Of a DNA stretch of 64,000 nucleotides, positions 44,401 to 52,914 are shown in pieces. This DNA is from JABMQB01 sp964575025 (GTDB lineage: Bacteria > Bacteroidota > Bacteroidia > Bacteroidales > Prolixibacteraceae), in NCBI GenBank assembly GCA_964575025.1, contig CAZNPV010000007.1:1-64000 (forward strand), read 5' to 3'. The notes beneath the pieces are model-generated. The model did no database searches and was not told the DNA's origin. It saw nothing but the letters and a program-made list of their open reading frames with translations. Every line of letters starts with the position of its first letter. Position 1 is the first letter of the stretch. A program made the position numbers and the translations under genes.

Positions 44401-44583
44401 AGTTTGCCTGGAAGACTGCTCGACAGGGCTTCAATCAGCAAAGTCCGTTTCTATGTTACCGGGTCGAACCTGGCAACCTGGGTGAAAGACAAACGCCTGA
44501 AACAATATGATCCTGAAAGGGGTGGCTCTGAATCATCCCCGCTTTCAAGACAGGTGATTTTCGGTGTAAATGTTGAATTTTAA
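41461..44583 (+). CDS. susC: SusC-family TonB-dependent outer-membrane transporter 2
   Basis: A 1040-residue TonB-dependent receptor. Signal peptide with core VAVAISLFFTFSVSSGAG (to about 44), carboxypeptidase-regulatory-like domain (53-125, GRVTGKITNTSGESLPGATV), TonB-box/linker GLDEVVAIGYGVVKKRDLTG (129-148), plug with SPLFIIDGVQ and LKDASSTAIYGSQGANGVII, and a barrel ending VIFGVNVEF. ATG at 41461 or 41467 are equivalent starts. It is distinct in sequence from SusC-1, so the locus imports at least two kinds of oligosaccharide. Two LacI-type operators and a TAnnTTTG core precede it. With SusD-2 and a GH138-like gene next to it, RG-II side-chain fragments are the likely cargo. Confidence 0.93.
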   Translation: MRMKFNYWFDFSHSGNKTGLLSIVKVAVAISLFFTFSVSSGAGGFSDAMQQGRVTGKITNTSGESLPGATVLIKGTSRGAVADVDGVYTIDGVSPDDILVYSFMGMKTREIRVENRSTIDVELEEDVIGLDEVVAIGYGVVKKRDLTGAVSVVKSEDIVRTPTNNAMEAIQGMVTGMTITRESGAAGASVDILVRGNRSINGSNSPLFIIDGVQGANFEDINASDIESINVLKDASSTAIYGSQGANGVIIITTKQGKAGKLKVSYNGYYGINGMTRYPDVRRGEDYIQLRREAYRTAGLWESPADDPAIFSEYEWEAIQNDNWVNWQDLLLQNGTLQNHSVTISGGTEKTQSLVSLAYLNEGGMYKNDNLDKYIVRLNLNHNLADWAKIGINAQLTYYNLDRRKDPIKLALYTSPFGVPYDENGNINLYPIGGNTGIITPLADEIPDMAADNRISNNNNLAGYLEVNPLKGLSFKSNLAVNLSSYRRGVYNASNSISLLGGTCESLYSSSTSRFINWDNILTYEKDFADHNVKITGLTSWIESISDHVEASGNGQLLASQLFYYLQGNTTESKETTSGYTEYASFSVAGRINYSYKDKYLLTATTRYDGASRLAEGNKWYSFPSVALAWRISEENFLKYSNTLSNLKLRASYGIAGNSAIAPYGTQSSMYLSTNFAFGDVTAPYYVVYLFGNNKLSWEKSATLNIGADIGFFNNHISLVADYYQTKTSDILLSRSLPWSAGGKNKQVNQNIGASENSGVEFTLNTLNFNRKDFKWTTNVTFTKSSEKITSLIDDEDIIYGGKQTSLIIGEPIQTWYNYVSDGIWQADEQEEMDKFNANGHSFQPGDIKVKDLRGPDDEDGNPTPPDYRITGDDRIPVGSRVPKWEGGIGNTFQYKNIDFSFFMYARMGQTIWGEFLGRYNPDGQDNGPADFDYWTPENPSNEYPRPDANKSSIVNYSYSDMLMFADGSYVKLRNVSLGYSLPGRLLDRASISKVRFYVTGSNLATWVKDKRLKQYDPERGGSESSPLSRQVIFGVNVEF

Positions 44584-44617
44584 AACTGACTTTTAGTAAC
44601 TGCAAAAACGATTGAAA

Positions 44618-46303
44618 ATGAAATTACATAAAACAGTATTCAGCTTTTCGATAGGGGCCTTCTTACTTATGGCAGGCGGATGCAGCCTCGAAGAATATAA
44701 TCCGTCAGGCCTTACAGGCGAGGCCATCTGGAGTACTCCGGAAGGAATGGAAACCTTAATTGCATCGGCCTATAAATGGCAGCAAAAAATGTATTGCAGC
44801 GAATATGGCTTTACCCTTTACGAAACCGGCACCGACCTGTGGGATTGCCCCGGATGGAAACAATTAACGCAATACGATGGATTGCAACCTTATGATGATA
44901 GTGGAGGCGGAGCAGTCTGGGAGTATGTTTACGAAGGAGTGAACATGGCCAACTATGGCATTGATTTCGTGGAAAACGACAAGGTTGATTTTAACGATCC
45001 GGTAAAAAAGGCCCAAATCCTTTCGGAATTTAAGTTCCTGAGGGCATGGTATAACTGGCACATCGTTGAACAATGGGGCCCTGTGGTTTTGAATACCACC
45101 CCTACCAGGGAAGTTAAATTAACGGCTGAGAGAAGCACAGTAGCCGGGTTCTACGAGGTTATTATCAGTGATTTGCAGTATGCAGCCCAGCATGCATCCC
45201 CGGAGGAAGCGCAACCGGGAAGAGTGACCCAAAAGGCTGCGCTCGGTTTATTGGCCCGTACGGCCCTTACCGCTGCTTATCATGTGCCTGAAAAAAAGGA
45301 CGAATACCTGACCATTGCAAAAGATGCTGCAGATGAAGTTATTGCAAACCAGACCGAATGGGGCGTGGAATTGTACGACAAGTACGAAGATATCTGGCAC
45401 GAGGACAACAACAAAAATAACAAAGAAGCATTGTATAAAATCACATTCAGTACCCTTGAAAACAATGTGGAACGATACGGAAACCGCTGGTGGCAGTATT
45501 TCAAATTTAATTATATGAAAGCCAGTGCCTACCTTATCATGTCCTATGAATATGGTTTTAAGGATGGGGACAGTTGGGGAGACCCGTCGTTTACCTATCC
45601 GACCAAAGCCTTGTTTGACCTGTTCGATGAAACAGCCGACAGCAGGTACAGGGGATCCTTCAGAACCGTATGGATGAAGAACAGGTACAACGACATTACA
45701 GAACCTGCAACCGGCGATACAGCGTTGTATGTTTCCATCAATTCAAAACCGAAACCAGGCAGGAAATCCTATACCTATTATAACATCAACGATATCTATA
45801 ACCCCGATGGTACTATTGTTCGCTACAACATCCCTTTCCCGGCCTTAAAAAAATTCGACGGTCCCAAATACAACGGCTATTATGCAAAGTCGCGGTACGG
45901 ACTGCTCGATCAGATCCGGATTCGCTTATCGGAAATGTACCTCATTGCCGCAGAAGTTGAAATGCTGAAGGGCAATTTATCCGGGGCTGCCAATTACCTG
46001 AATGTGATCCGTTCAAGGGCCGCATTGCCAGACAAGGAAGCTGAAATGCAGGTCTCTGCCGATGAAATAAATATCGACTTTATCCTGGCTGAAAGAGCCC
46101 GTGAATTCTGTGGCGAAGGATTGCGGTGGTTTGACCTGAAACGTACCGGGAAACTAATTGAATATGTCAGAACCTACAACAAAGGAGGAGCAGCTGACAA
46201 TATCCAGGATTACCATGTGGTAAGACCTATCCCAAGTGAAGAACTGGATGCCCTTCTGAACCGGGAGGAATTTATCCAGGGGTTAACCGGTTATAACTAT
46301 TAA
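44618..46303 (+). CDS. susD: SusD/RagB-family surface glycan-binding lipoprotein 2
   Basis: The start is the ATG at 44618; it gives the lipoprotein signal MKLHKTVFSFSIGAFLLMAGGC. The ~560-residue protein has SusD hallmarks: ILSEFKFLRAWYNWHIVEQWGPVVL in the helical N-terminal half, and IRLSEMYLIAAEVEMLKGN ... NVIRSRAALP and REFCGEGLRWFDLKRTG in the C-terminal half. It would bind glycan over SusC-2 on the cell surface. The gap to susC-2 is 34 bp. A strong terminator follows, so susC-2/susD-2 form a two-gene unit, and the GH138-like gene starts a new transcript with the same operators. Confidence 0.93.
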   Translation: MKLHKTVFSFSIGAFLLMAGGCSLEEYNPSGLTGEAIWSTPEGMETLIASAYKWQQKMYCSEYGFTLYETGTDLWDCPGWKQLTQYDGLQPYDDSGGGAVWEYVYEGVNMANYGIDFVENDKVDFNDPVKKAQILSEFKFLRAWYNWHIVEQWGPVVLNTTPTREVKLTAERSTVAGFYEVIISDLQYAAQHASPEEAQPGRVTQKAALGLLARTALTAAYHVPEKKDEYLTIAKDAADEVIANQTEWGVELYDKYEDIWHEDNNKNNKEALYKITFSTLENNVERYGNRWWQYFKFNYMKASAYLIMSYEYGFKDGDSWGDPSFTYPTKALFDLFDETADSRYRGSFRTVWMKNRYNDITEPATGDTALYVSINSKPKPGRKSYTYYNINDIYNPDGTIVRYNIPFPALKKFDGPKYNGYYAKSRYGLLDQIRIRLSEMYLIAAEVEMLKGNLSGAANYLNVIRSRAALPDKEAEMQVSADEINIDFILAERAREFCGEGLRWFDLKRTGKLIEYVRTYNKGGAADNIQDYHVVRPIPSEELDALLNREEFIQGLTGYNY

Positions 46304-46344
46304 TAAACCTGATTTGATTTCATAGTTTAGTTTTTTAAAAGTAT

Positions 46345-46377
46345 GAAGAGCGAAGTCCGGGCTTCGCTCTTCTTTTA
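46345..46377 (+). terminator. Strong intrinsic terminator after susD-2
   Basis: GAAGAGCGAAG (46345-46355) pairs perfectly with CTTCGCTCTTC (46362-46372) around a 6-base loop, followed by TTTTATAA. Confidence 0.9.
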
Positions 46378-46380
46378 TAA

Positions 46381-46392
46381 AAACGTTTGCAC
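46381..46392. promoter_or_regulatory. LacI-type operator O3 upstream of the GH138-like gene
   Basis: AAACGTTTGCAC, identical (13 bases with the preceding A) to O1 at 41311-41323. Centred 69 bp from O4, almost the same spacing as O1-O2. Confidence 0.65.
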
Positions 46393-46446
46393 TATTTGAG
46401 AAAATTACTTTTCAGAAAAGCCTTTGATTACAGCATTTACAAAATG

Positions 46447-46460
46447 TGTAAACGTTCACA
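46447..46460. promoter_or_regulatory. LacI-type operator O4 upstream of the GH138-like gene
   Basis: TGTAAACGTTCACA, a near-perfect 14-bp palindrome. It lies about 15 bases upstream of the TATATTTG core, overlapping the RNA polymerase site. Confidence 0.7.
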
Positions 46461-46467
46461 TTTTTTA

Positions 46468-46475
46468 TATATTTG
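46468..46475 (+). promoter_or_regulatory. -7 box of the GH138-like gene
   Basis: TATATTTG matches TAnnTTTG, 22 bases before the ATG at 46498. Confidence 0.6.
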
Positions 46476-46497
46476 TATAGATATTAACGAAAGCAGT

Positions 46498-49233
46498 ATG
46501 GTTCAATACAAAAGCGTCCTTTTCAGAAAAATCGTTTGGTTTTTTTTCCTTGCTCTTACCGGTATTTCCTGCAGCCATAAAAACGTTACGTTGGTATTCG
46601 ATCCGGATGGTCCCGGGAGCATTGAATTGGGCACAACCAGGATTGCTGATGCCCTGGAAGAATCCGGGTATACCATCTCTTTCAGCGATTCTGTCATTAC
46701 GGATTCAGCGGGTCCTCTGATTGTCATTGCCCCGTCGGGCCATCCCCTGGCCGATCGTTTTTCCCGGGCAGAAATCAACAGACAAAAGGAGGGATTTACG
46801 CTTCACTCCAACGGAAGGAATACCGCTGTTTTGGGAGCAGACCCCACCGGGACCCTTTATGGATGCCTCGAACTGGCAGAACAAATAAAAGCATTGGGTC
46901 GGATTCCGGATACCCTGAATTTCAGGGATCAACCCGAGATGGTATTACGGGGCACCTGCATCGGCTTGCAAAAGACAGCATACCTTCCGGGGCGAAAGGT
47001 GTATGAATATCCGTATACCCCTGAGAATTTTCCCTGGTTCTATGACAAAGTACTATGGCTCGAATACCTTGATATGCTGGTTGAAAACCGCTACAATGCG
47101 CTGTTCTTATGGAACGGGCATCCTTTTGCTTCGTTGGTGGAACTGGAGGATTATCCCTATGCTGTGGAGGTGGATGACAAGATCTTTAAAATGAATGAAG
47201 AAGTTTTTGGTTTCCTCACGGAAGAAGCCGCCAAACGGGGCATCTGGGTCATTCAGATGTTTTATAACATTATTGTATCAAAGCCTTTTGCCGAGCATCA
47301 CGGGATTGCGACCCAGGACCGCAGTCGCCCCATCGATCCCCTTATTGCCGACTATACCCGTCAATCGATAGCTGCATTCATCGAAAAGTATCCCAATGTC
47401 GGACTGATGCCTTGTCTGGGTGAGGCCATTAATACCATCGACGACGATGTGGAATGGTTTACCCGAACCATCATTCCCGGTGTTAAGGACGGACTGGAAA
47501 AACTGGGGATCGACGAGGAGCCTCCGTTGGTTTTAAGAGGCCATGATACCGATGCGGAGAAAGTTATGAAAGCCGCTTTGCCAGTTTATAAAAATCTCTA
47601 TACAACGGCTAAATACAACGGGGAGTCGTTGACTACCTATGAGCCCCGTGATTCATGGGCAACCATCCATCAGGGATTAAGCAGCCTGGGTTCGGTACAC
47701 ATCTCAAATGTCCACATTTTAGCCAATCTTGAGCCCTTCCGGTATGGAGCACCGGGATTCATTCAGAAATGTGTGCAGGCCATGCATGACATCCAGGGTG
47801 CCAACGGACTTCACCTCTACCCGCAGGCTTCGTATTGGGACTGGCCTTACTCAGCCGATAAGGTTCCCGGCAGACTGAAACAAATTGAAAGAGACTGGAT
47901 ATGGTATAAAGCCTGGGGCCGTTACGCATGGAATTGCCGGCGCGACAGTACGAAAGAAAAGGATTTCTGGTCGGAACAATTTGGGAACTATTACGGAAGC
48001 GCTGAAAACGGATCGTTTCTTCTTGAGGCGTACGAACAAACAGGCGAAATTGCACCCATACTACTCAGGCGTTTTGGGATCTCCGATGGCAACCGGCAAA
48101 CCCTCCTGCTCGGAATGTTTATGAGTCAGCTGGTAAACCCCTATAAATGGCATGTGTACAGCAATTTCTATTCAAGCAGTGGCCCTGAAGGGGAGATACT
48201 CATTGATTATGCCCGCAAGGAGTGGAAGGGAGAACCGCATCATGGAGAACTGCCTACGCAGATTATTGCCGAAACGGTGGAACACGGAAGGCTCGCTGTG
48301 GAAGCCATTGAAAAAGCTGCTTCTTCCGTGAGGGTCAACAAAGAGGAGTTTGAAAGGCTAAGAAATGATGTCTATTGTTACGATGCCTTTGCTCGGTTTT
48401 TCCATGAAAAAGTGAAGGCTGCCTTATTGGTTTTGCGGTATAAATATTCGAAGGACCTTTCTGACCTCGAAAAAGCATTGCCTTATCTGGAGAAAAGCCT
48501 CGATTGCTATAAAGAGCTGGTTGACAGGACGAAAGATGCTTATCTGTATGCCAACAGCATGCAAACCCAGCAAAGGCGTATCCCGATCACCGGCCGCAAC
48601 GGAACCAATAAAACCTGGACAGAGATGCTGCCGCATTATCAACAGGAACTGGAAAATTTTAAACGGAACATTGGAATGCTTAAACAGGCAGATGGTATCT
48701 CCGGCGAAAAAGTATACCATGTACTGGAGCCCGTGCCGGTTGATGTGCTGAATCCGGATGTAACTTTTTATCCTGTTCAGAAAGGAAGCCGGATCTATGC
48801 GGACCAGGACTATGTGATTGAGGAATTTGCCACTGAATTAAGAAAGTTGAAGGGGGTGCAGTTTTTCGATAGGATCCAGCAGGAGGAAGGAACCATACTG
48901 AAATTCAAAAATAAGCAGCCGGTAAAAATTCTGGTGGGGTATTTTAATACCAACAGTTATACCGTCTTGCGTCCCCCAACGCTTGAAACCAATGCAAATG
49001 CCAACGACCGGGGGCAGGCCGATATTAAAATTGCCAATGCTTTAAAACTAAACGGTCTTTATCCGGTAAATATCTACACGTATCATTATGAAGCAGGGGA
49101 GAATGAGTTAAAACTGGGGAAAGGGCGTGTTTTGATTCTTGGATTTATCGATGGAGATGAAAATATTCCGGTTCACGATGCCGGATTAACGGATAAGACA
49201 GATGGAATCCCGGTAGACTGGTTGTTTTATTAA
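46498..49233 (+). CDS. GH138-like alpha-D-galacturonidase, lipoprotein
   Basis: I choose the ATG at 46498 (MVQYKSVLFRKIVWFFFLALTGISC, lipid Cys25). The frame extends upstream only through operators and promoter. The 911-residue protein starts with a GH20b/GH67-N-like domain (LFVIAPSG-type core, VLGADPTGTLYGCLELAEQI) and continues with a TIM barrel (MLVENRYNALFLWNGHPFA, VGLMPCLGEAINTI, TTAKYNGESLTTYEPRDSW). Glu309 and Glu376 are 67 residues apart, the same separation as the catalytic Glu294/Glu361 I recall for BpGH138. GH138 enzymes remove alpha-galacturonic acid from RG-II chain A. A helical C-terminal part follows (TWTEMLPHYQQELENFKRNI). The assignment rests on memory of residue spacing plus context; a GH67/GH115-related enzyme is the alternative. 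Confidence 0.75.
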   Translation: MVQYKSVLFRKIVWFFFLALTGISCSHKNVTLVFDPDGPGSIELGTTRIADALEESGYTISFSDSVITDSAGPLIVIAPSGHPLADRFSRAEINRQKEGFTLHSNGRNTAVLGADPTGTLYGCLELAEQIKALGRIPDTLNFRDQPEMVLRGTCIGLQKTAYLPGRKVYEYPYTPENFPWFYDKVLWLEYLDMLVENRYNALFLWNGHPFASLVELEDYPYAVEVDDKIFKMNEEVFGFLTEEAAKRGIWVIQMFYNIIVSKPFAEHHGIATQDRSRPIDPLIADYTRQSIAAFIEKYPNVGLMPCLGEAINTIDDDVEWFTRTIIPGVKDGLEKLGIDEEPPLVLRGHDTDAEKVMKAALPVYKNLYTTAKYNGESLTTYEPRDSWATIHQGLSSLGSVHISNVHILANLEPFRYGAPGFIQKCVQAMHDIQGANGLHLYPQASYWDWPYSADKVPGRLKQIERDWIWYKAWGRYAWNCRRDSTKEKDFWSEQFGNYYGSAENGSFLLEAYEQTGEIAPILLRRFGISDGNRQTLLLGMFMSQLVNPYKWHVYSNFYSSSGPEGEILIDYARKEWKGEPHHGELPTQIIAETVEHGRLAVEAIEKAASSVRVNKEEFERLRNDVYCYDAFARFFHEKVKAALLVLRYKYSKDLSDLEKALPYLEKSLDCYKELVDRTKDAYLYANSMQTQQRRIPITGRNGTNKTWTEMLPHYQQELENFKRNIGMLKQADGISGEKVYHVLEPVPVDVLNPDVTFYPVQKGSRIYADQDYVIEEFATELRKLKGVQFFDRIQQEEGTILKFKNKQPVKILVGYFNTNSYTVLRPPTLETNANANDRGQADIKIANALKLNGLYPVNIYTYHYEAGENELKLGKGRVLILGFIDGDENIPVHDAGLTDKTDGIPVDWLFY

Positions 49234-49244
49234 GAAGTATAGGT

Positions 49245-49349
49245 ATGAGCGATCGTCTGTCCCTGATAAATAAACTTCCTGTGGATGTGGTCCTTGCACC
49301 TGAATGGTGGTTCCATAATGAAAAAATCACCTTTGATGCGGATTTTTAA
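49245..49349 (+). pseudogene. Probable N-terminal remnant of a UroD-like gene
   Basis: A 34-codon open frame, MSDRLSLINKLPVDVVLAPEWW..., begins 11 bases after the GH138-like stop and ends in TAA inside the signal-peptide region of the GH2 gene (different frame). The LPVDVV...P.WW pattern recalls the start of uroporphyrinogen-decarboxylase-like proteins found in Bacteroidota sugar loci; two full UroD-like genes occur later in this window. If right, about 90% of the gene is lost. Short and tentative. Confidence 0.35.
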
Positions 49350-52300
49350 TATTCTAATAGTATTCATGTTTGCTGCAGGGTGCATAAAATCGGACAGGCC
49401 CTCCAGGAAAGCAACCATCCGTCAGGATATCCTTTTAAATGAAGGGTGGGCTACCATGGCAAAGGATAGCTTTGAAAATATTCAGAAAGGGTTTGAATTA
49501 AAAGACTTTGACGTAAAAGGATGGAAAATTACAAACGTTCCGCACAATTGGGATGCGTATGGTGGTTACAGGCGGTTAAAGCACGGTAATATGCATGGAT
49601 ATGCATGGTACAGAAAGGTTATTACGGTGGATGAAAGGGATGAAGAGAAGCGGTATTTTCTTTGGTTTGAAGGAGTTGGATCGTATGCGACCGTCTGGTT
49701 AAACGGCGATTCGGTAGGGTACCATGCAGGCGGACGAACTTCTTTTACCATCGACATTACGAAGGCTGTTCAACCCGGGAAAGAGAACCTCCTGGCTGTG
49801 AGAGCCGGTCATCCTCCCCATATCAGGGATCTGCCCTGGGTCTGTGGTGGCTGCAGTCCGGAGTGGGGATTCTCAGAAGGAAGCCAGCCTCTCGGAATAT
49901 TCAGACCCGTCCATCTGATTGTCACGAATCCCATACGAATAGAACCTTTTGGAGTTCACATATGGAATGATCATTCCATTTCCAGGGAGAGCGCTTCTAT
50001 TCACATCTCTACGGAAGTGAAAAATTATGACGTTGAGAATAAAGAAATTACGGTTGTAAATACCGTTAGAAACAGGGCCGGGAAAGAACTGAACAGCATT
50101 CAAACAGAGATAGGGTTGCAGGCAGGTCAGACCGATACGGTCAGACAGATGATTTCTGAGATAAAAAATCCCCGCCTATGGATGCCGGATGATCCCTATT
50201 TGTATCAGATTGAAACAAAAATTGTTCAGGATGGAAAAACAATGGATCAGGTTTCAACGCCCTATGGAATCCGGTGGATCAAATGGGATATTTTTGGAGC
50301 GAATGCCACCCACCGTTTTTACATAAACGGCGAACCGGTATTCATAAACGGCATTTGCGAATATGAACATGCCATGGGGCAAAGCCATGCGTTTACCGGG
50401 GAGCAGATCGCAGCACGGGTTTCACAGATCAGAGCAGCCGGATTCAATGCATTCCGCGATGCCCATCAGCCCCATAACCTTCGATATCAGAAATATTGGG
50501 ATCAAACGGGAATCCTTTGGTGGCCCCAGATGGCTGCCCACATATGGTTTGATACCCCTGAATTCAGAAATCGTTTTAAATCGCTGCTGCACGATTGGAT
50601 TAAAGAAAGAAGAAACAGTCCCTCGGTAATTTTATGGGGACTTGAGAATGAGAGTTCCCTACCCACAGCATTTGCTGAAGAGTGTACGGAACTGATCCGG
50701 AAACTCGATCCTACCGCTTCGTCACAACGGTTGGTGACAACCTGCAACGGAGGTACCGGAACCGATTGGAATGTTATCCAGAACTGGTCGGGAACGTATG
50801 GAGGTGATCCGGAACGCTATGCCGGAGAATTATCGGAACAATGGCTCAACGGAGAGTATGGAGCCTGGAGAAGCCTTGGTTTGCATACAGAAGGAGGCTT
50901 TGTTCAGAATGGCCCCCTGAGTGAAGAGCGAATGGTCCTGTTACTGGAATCAAAAATCAGACTGGCTGAATCGGTAAGGGACCGGTGTTGCGGTCAGTTT
51001 TTATGGTTGTTTAATTCACACGATAATCCGGGAAGAGTGCAAAGCGGAGAAGGCTCCCGGGAAATCGACAGGATCGGTCCGGTAAATTATAAAGGGCTGT
51101 TCACTATCTGGGGAGAACCCCTGGATGCCTATTATATGTACCGTGCAAACTATGCATCCAAAGAAAAGAGTCCGATGGTCTATATTGCTATGCACACCTG
51201 GCCTGACCGATGGATTGCTCCCGGAAGGAAAAAAGGAATTTCGGTGTATTCGAATTGCGATGAGGTGCAACTTTTTAACGGTCTGGGAATCAATTCACTC
51301 GGAGTACGTTCCGGAAAGGGCATCGGTACTCATTTTGAGTGGGATCAGGTGGAAATAACGAACCATATCCTTTACGCAGAAGGCTATGTGAATGGGAAAA
51401 AAGTGGCTTCTGATGTGGTAGCATTGAACCATTTACCTGCTGTTGAAGAACCGGATAAACTATACGGCAGGGAGGTTCCCCTTATTCAACGATCCGGGCG
51501 GAATTATCTGCACCTGGTAAATTGCGGAGGGCCTGAATATACCGATCAGCAGGGAAACCTGTGGAATGCCGATATCCGGAAAACGGACAGTGAATCGTGG
51601 GGTTCGGTATCATGGACCGATCAGTATCCCAACCTTCCTGCTTATTATGGAAGCCAGCGGACATCATGGGATCCGGTGGAAGGAACCCACGCGCAGAAAC
51701 TATTTCAGTATTTCCGGTTCGGAAGAGATGATTTACGGTATTCTTTTCCGGTTCCGAATGGCAAGTACCGGATTGAGTTGTTTTTCACCGAACCATGGTA
51801 TGGAACCGGAGGAGGTCTGGATTGCACCGGCTGGCGGATCTTCGATGTGGCAGTTAACAACAATAAAGAACTCGATGATCTGGATATATGGAAAGAAGCC
51901 GGCCATGATAAAGTCCTTAAAAAGACCATCAATGCAGAGGTCGATAACGGAGAACTGGTCCTTTCCTTTCCGGAAACAAAAGCCGGGCAGGCCATCATTT
52001 CAGCCATTGCCATTTCAACAGAAAATTCGGAAGTCGTACCAGCGCCTCCTTCAAAGGGAGTTATCACCGGATTTAAAACCAACCCGGCGCAAAACGAAGA
52101 AAACTGGCAGGTCCAATCCTGGATGGATACCGGGATCAACCAGTATTCGGATACAACAGGGGCGTTTTATTCGCTGCCTGCAGAATTTTACGGGGCGGAG
52201 TGGATCCAGCCTCCTGTTTTTATTAACAATTCAGTCCATGAACTGGCAACCTTTCAGGTTCGTTCCGACAGCTATGTGTATATCGCTTTTTCAGAACCCA

Positions 52301-52899
52301 TCCGTGATATTCCTGAATGGCTGAACGATTTTACCTCCTTGCTATCTGTAGTGAAAAGTACCTATAACGGAAGCACCCGCTTCCGGGTTTTCCGGCGGGA
52401 ATATAAAAAAGGAGAGAAGGTACATCTTTACAGCCCCGGGAAACATCCGGAAAAAACACCCATGTACAGTGTGGCTGTCCTGCCTGTAACTTCCTTGGAT
52501 GATCCGATTGATTTACGGCAATCCGTTTCTTACGATGCCCTTTCTTTAGGATGCAAAGGTCAAACCAGACCGGTGCATTACCTGGATAAGGAGTGTGTAC
52601 TGATTCCGGATCCGAACAGTTCATTTGAATGGGTGTTCAATGTGGGGCTGGCTTCAAAATATGGATTGGAATTCCGGTATGTCAACGAACGGGTTGCCCC
52701 TTTGCCCGTAACTATGGAAATCATTTCAGCCGATGGACGAAAAGTTTGGAAAGGAGTTCAGGAATTTTTATCATCCGGAAAGAAATGGCAGAGCCATCGT
52801 ACCGATACCCAAACCACGATAAATGCAGGAACCTATATTTTGCGATTAACACCGAATGAAAACAGCCCGTTGTATATCGATTGGCTTAAGATTCAATAA
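49318..52899 (+). CDS. GH2-family glycosidase with malectin domain, lipoprotein
   Basis: The start is the ATG at 49318, giving lipoprotein signal MKKSPLMRIFNILIVFMFAAGC. The 1193-residue protein has the GH2 layout: sugar-binding jelly-roll (VPHNWDAYGGYRRLKHGNMHGYAWYRKV), immunoglobulin-like domain, then TIM barrel with INGEPVFINGICEYEHAMGQ, the acid/base Glu in WGLENESS and a nucleophile candidate in NGEYGAWRSLG. After the barrel comes a malectin-type domain (LHLVNCGGPEYTD, YRIELFFTEPWYGTGGGLDCTGWRIFDV) and two further beta-domains. GH2 members in RG-II loci include beta-galactosidases, beta-glucuronidases and alpha-L-arabinopyranosidases; which applies is unknown. Its 5' end overlaps a UroD-like remnant. 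Confidence 0.87.
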   Translation: MKKSPLMRIFNILIVFMFAAGCIKSDRPSRKATIRQDILLNEGWATMAKDSFENIQKGFELKDFDVKGWKITNVPHNWDAYGGYRRLKHGNMHGYAWYRKVITVDERDEEKRYFLWFEGVGSYATVWLNGDSVGYHAGGRTSFTIDITKAVQPGKENLLAVRAGHPPHIRDLPWVCGGCSPEWGFSEGSQPLGIFRPVHLIVTNPIRIEPFGVHIWNDHSISRESASIHISTEVKNYDVENKEITVVNTVRNRAGKELNSIQTEIGLQAGQTDTVRQMISEIKNPRLWMPDDPYLYQIETKIVQDGKTMDQVSTPYGIRWIKWDIFGANATHRFYINGEPVFINGICEYEHAMGQSHAFTGEQIAARVSQIRAAGFNAFRDAHQPHNLRYQKYWDQTGILWWPQMAAHIWFDTPEFRNRFKSLLHDWIKERRNSPSVILWGLENESSLPTAFAEECTELIRKLDPTASSQRLVTTCNGGTGTDWNVIQNWSGTYGGDPERYAGELSEQWLNGEYGAWRSLGLHTEGGFVQNGPLSEERMVLLLESKIRLAESVRDRCCGQFLWLFNSHDNPGRVQSGEGSREIDRIGPVNYKGLFTIWGEPLDAYYMYRANYASKEKSPMVYIAMHTWPDRWIAPGRKKGISVYSNCDEVQLFNGLGINSLGVRSGKGIGTHFEWDQVEITNHILYAEGYVNGKKVASDVVALNHLPAVEEPDKLYGREVPLIQRSGRNYLHLVNCGGPEYTDQQGNLWNADIRKTDSESWGSVSWTDQYPNLPAYYGSQRTSWDPVEGTHAQKLFQYFRFGRDDLRYSFPVPNGKYRIELFFTEPWYGTGGGLDCTGWRIFDVAVNNNKELDDLDIWKEAGHDKVLKKTINAEVDNGELVLSFPETKAGQAIISAIAISTENSEVVPAPPSKGVITGFKTNPAQNEENWQVQSWMDTGINQYSDTTGAFYSLPAEFYGAEWIQPPVFINNSVHELATFQVRSDSYVYIAFSEPIRDIPEWLNDFTSLLSVVKSTYNGSTRFRVFRREYKKGEKVHLYSPGKHPEKTPMYSVAVLPVTSLDDPIDLRQSVSYDALSLGCKGQTRPVHYLDKECVLIPDPNSSFEWVFNVGLASKYGLEFRYVNERVAPLPVTMEIISADGRKVWKGVQEFLSSGKKWQSHRTDTQTTINAGTYILRLTPNENSPLYIDWLKIQ

Positions 52900-52914
52900 T
52901 ATACGAAAAAGGAA

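Noticed and set aside
51566..52324. 252-codon plus-strand frame inside the GH2-malectin gene
   Set aside because: Alternative frame of a well-supported malectin-domain gene; low-complexity composition.
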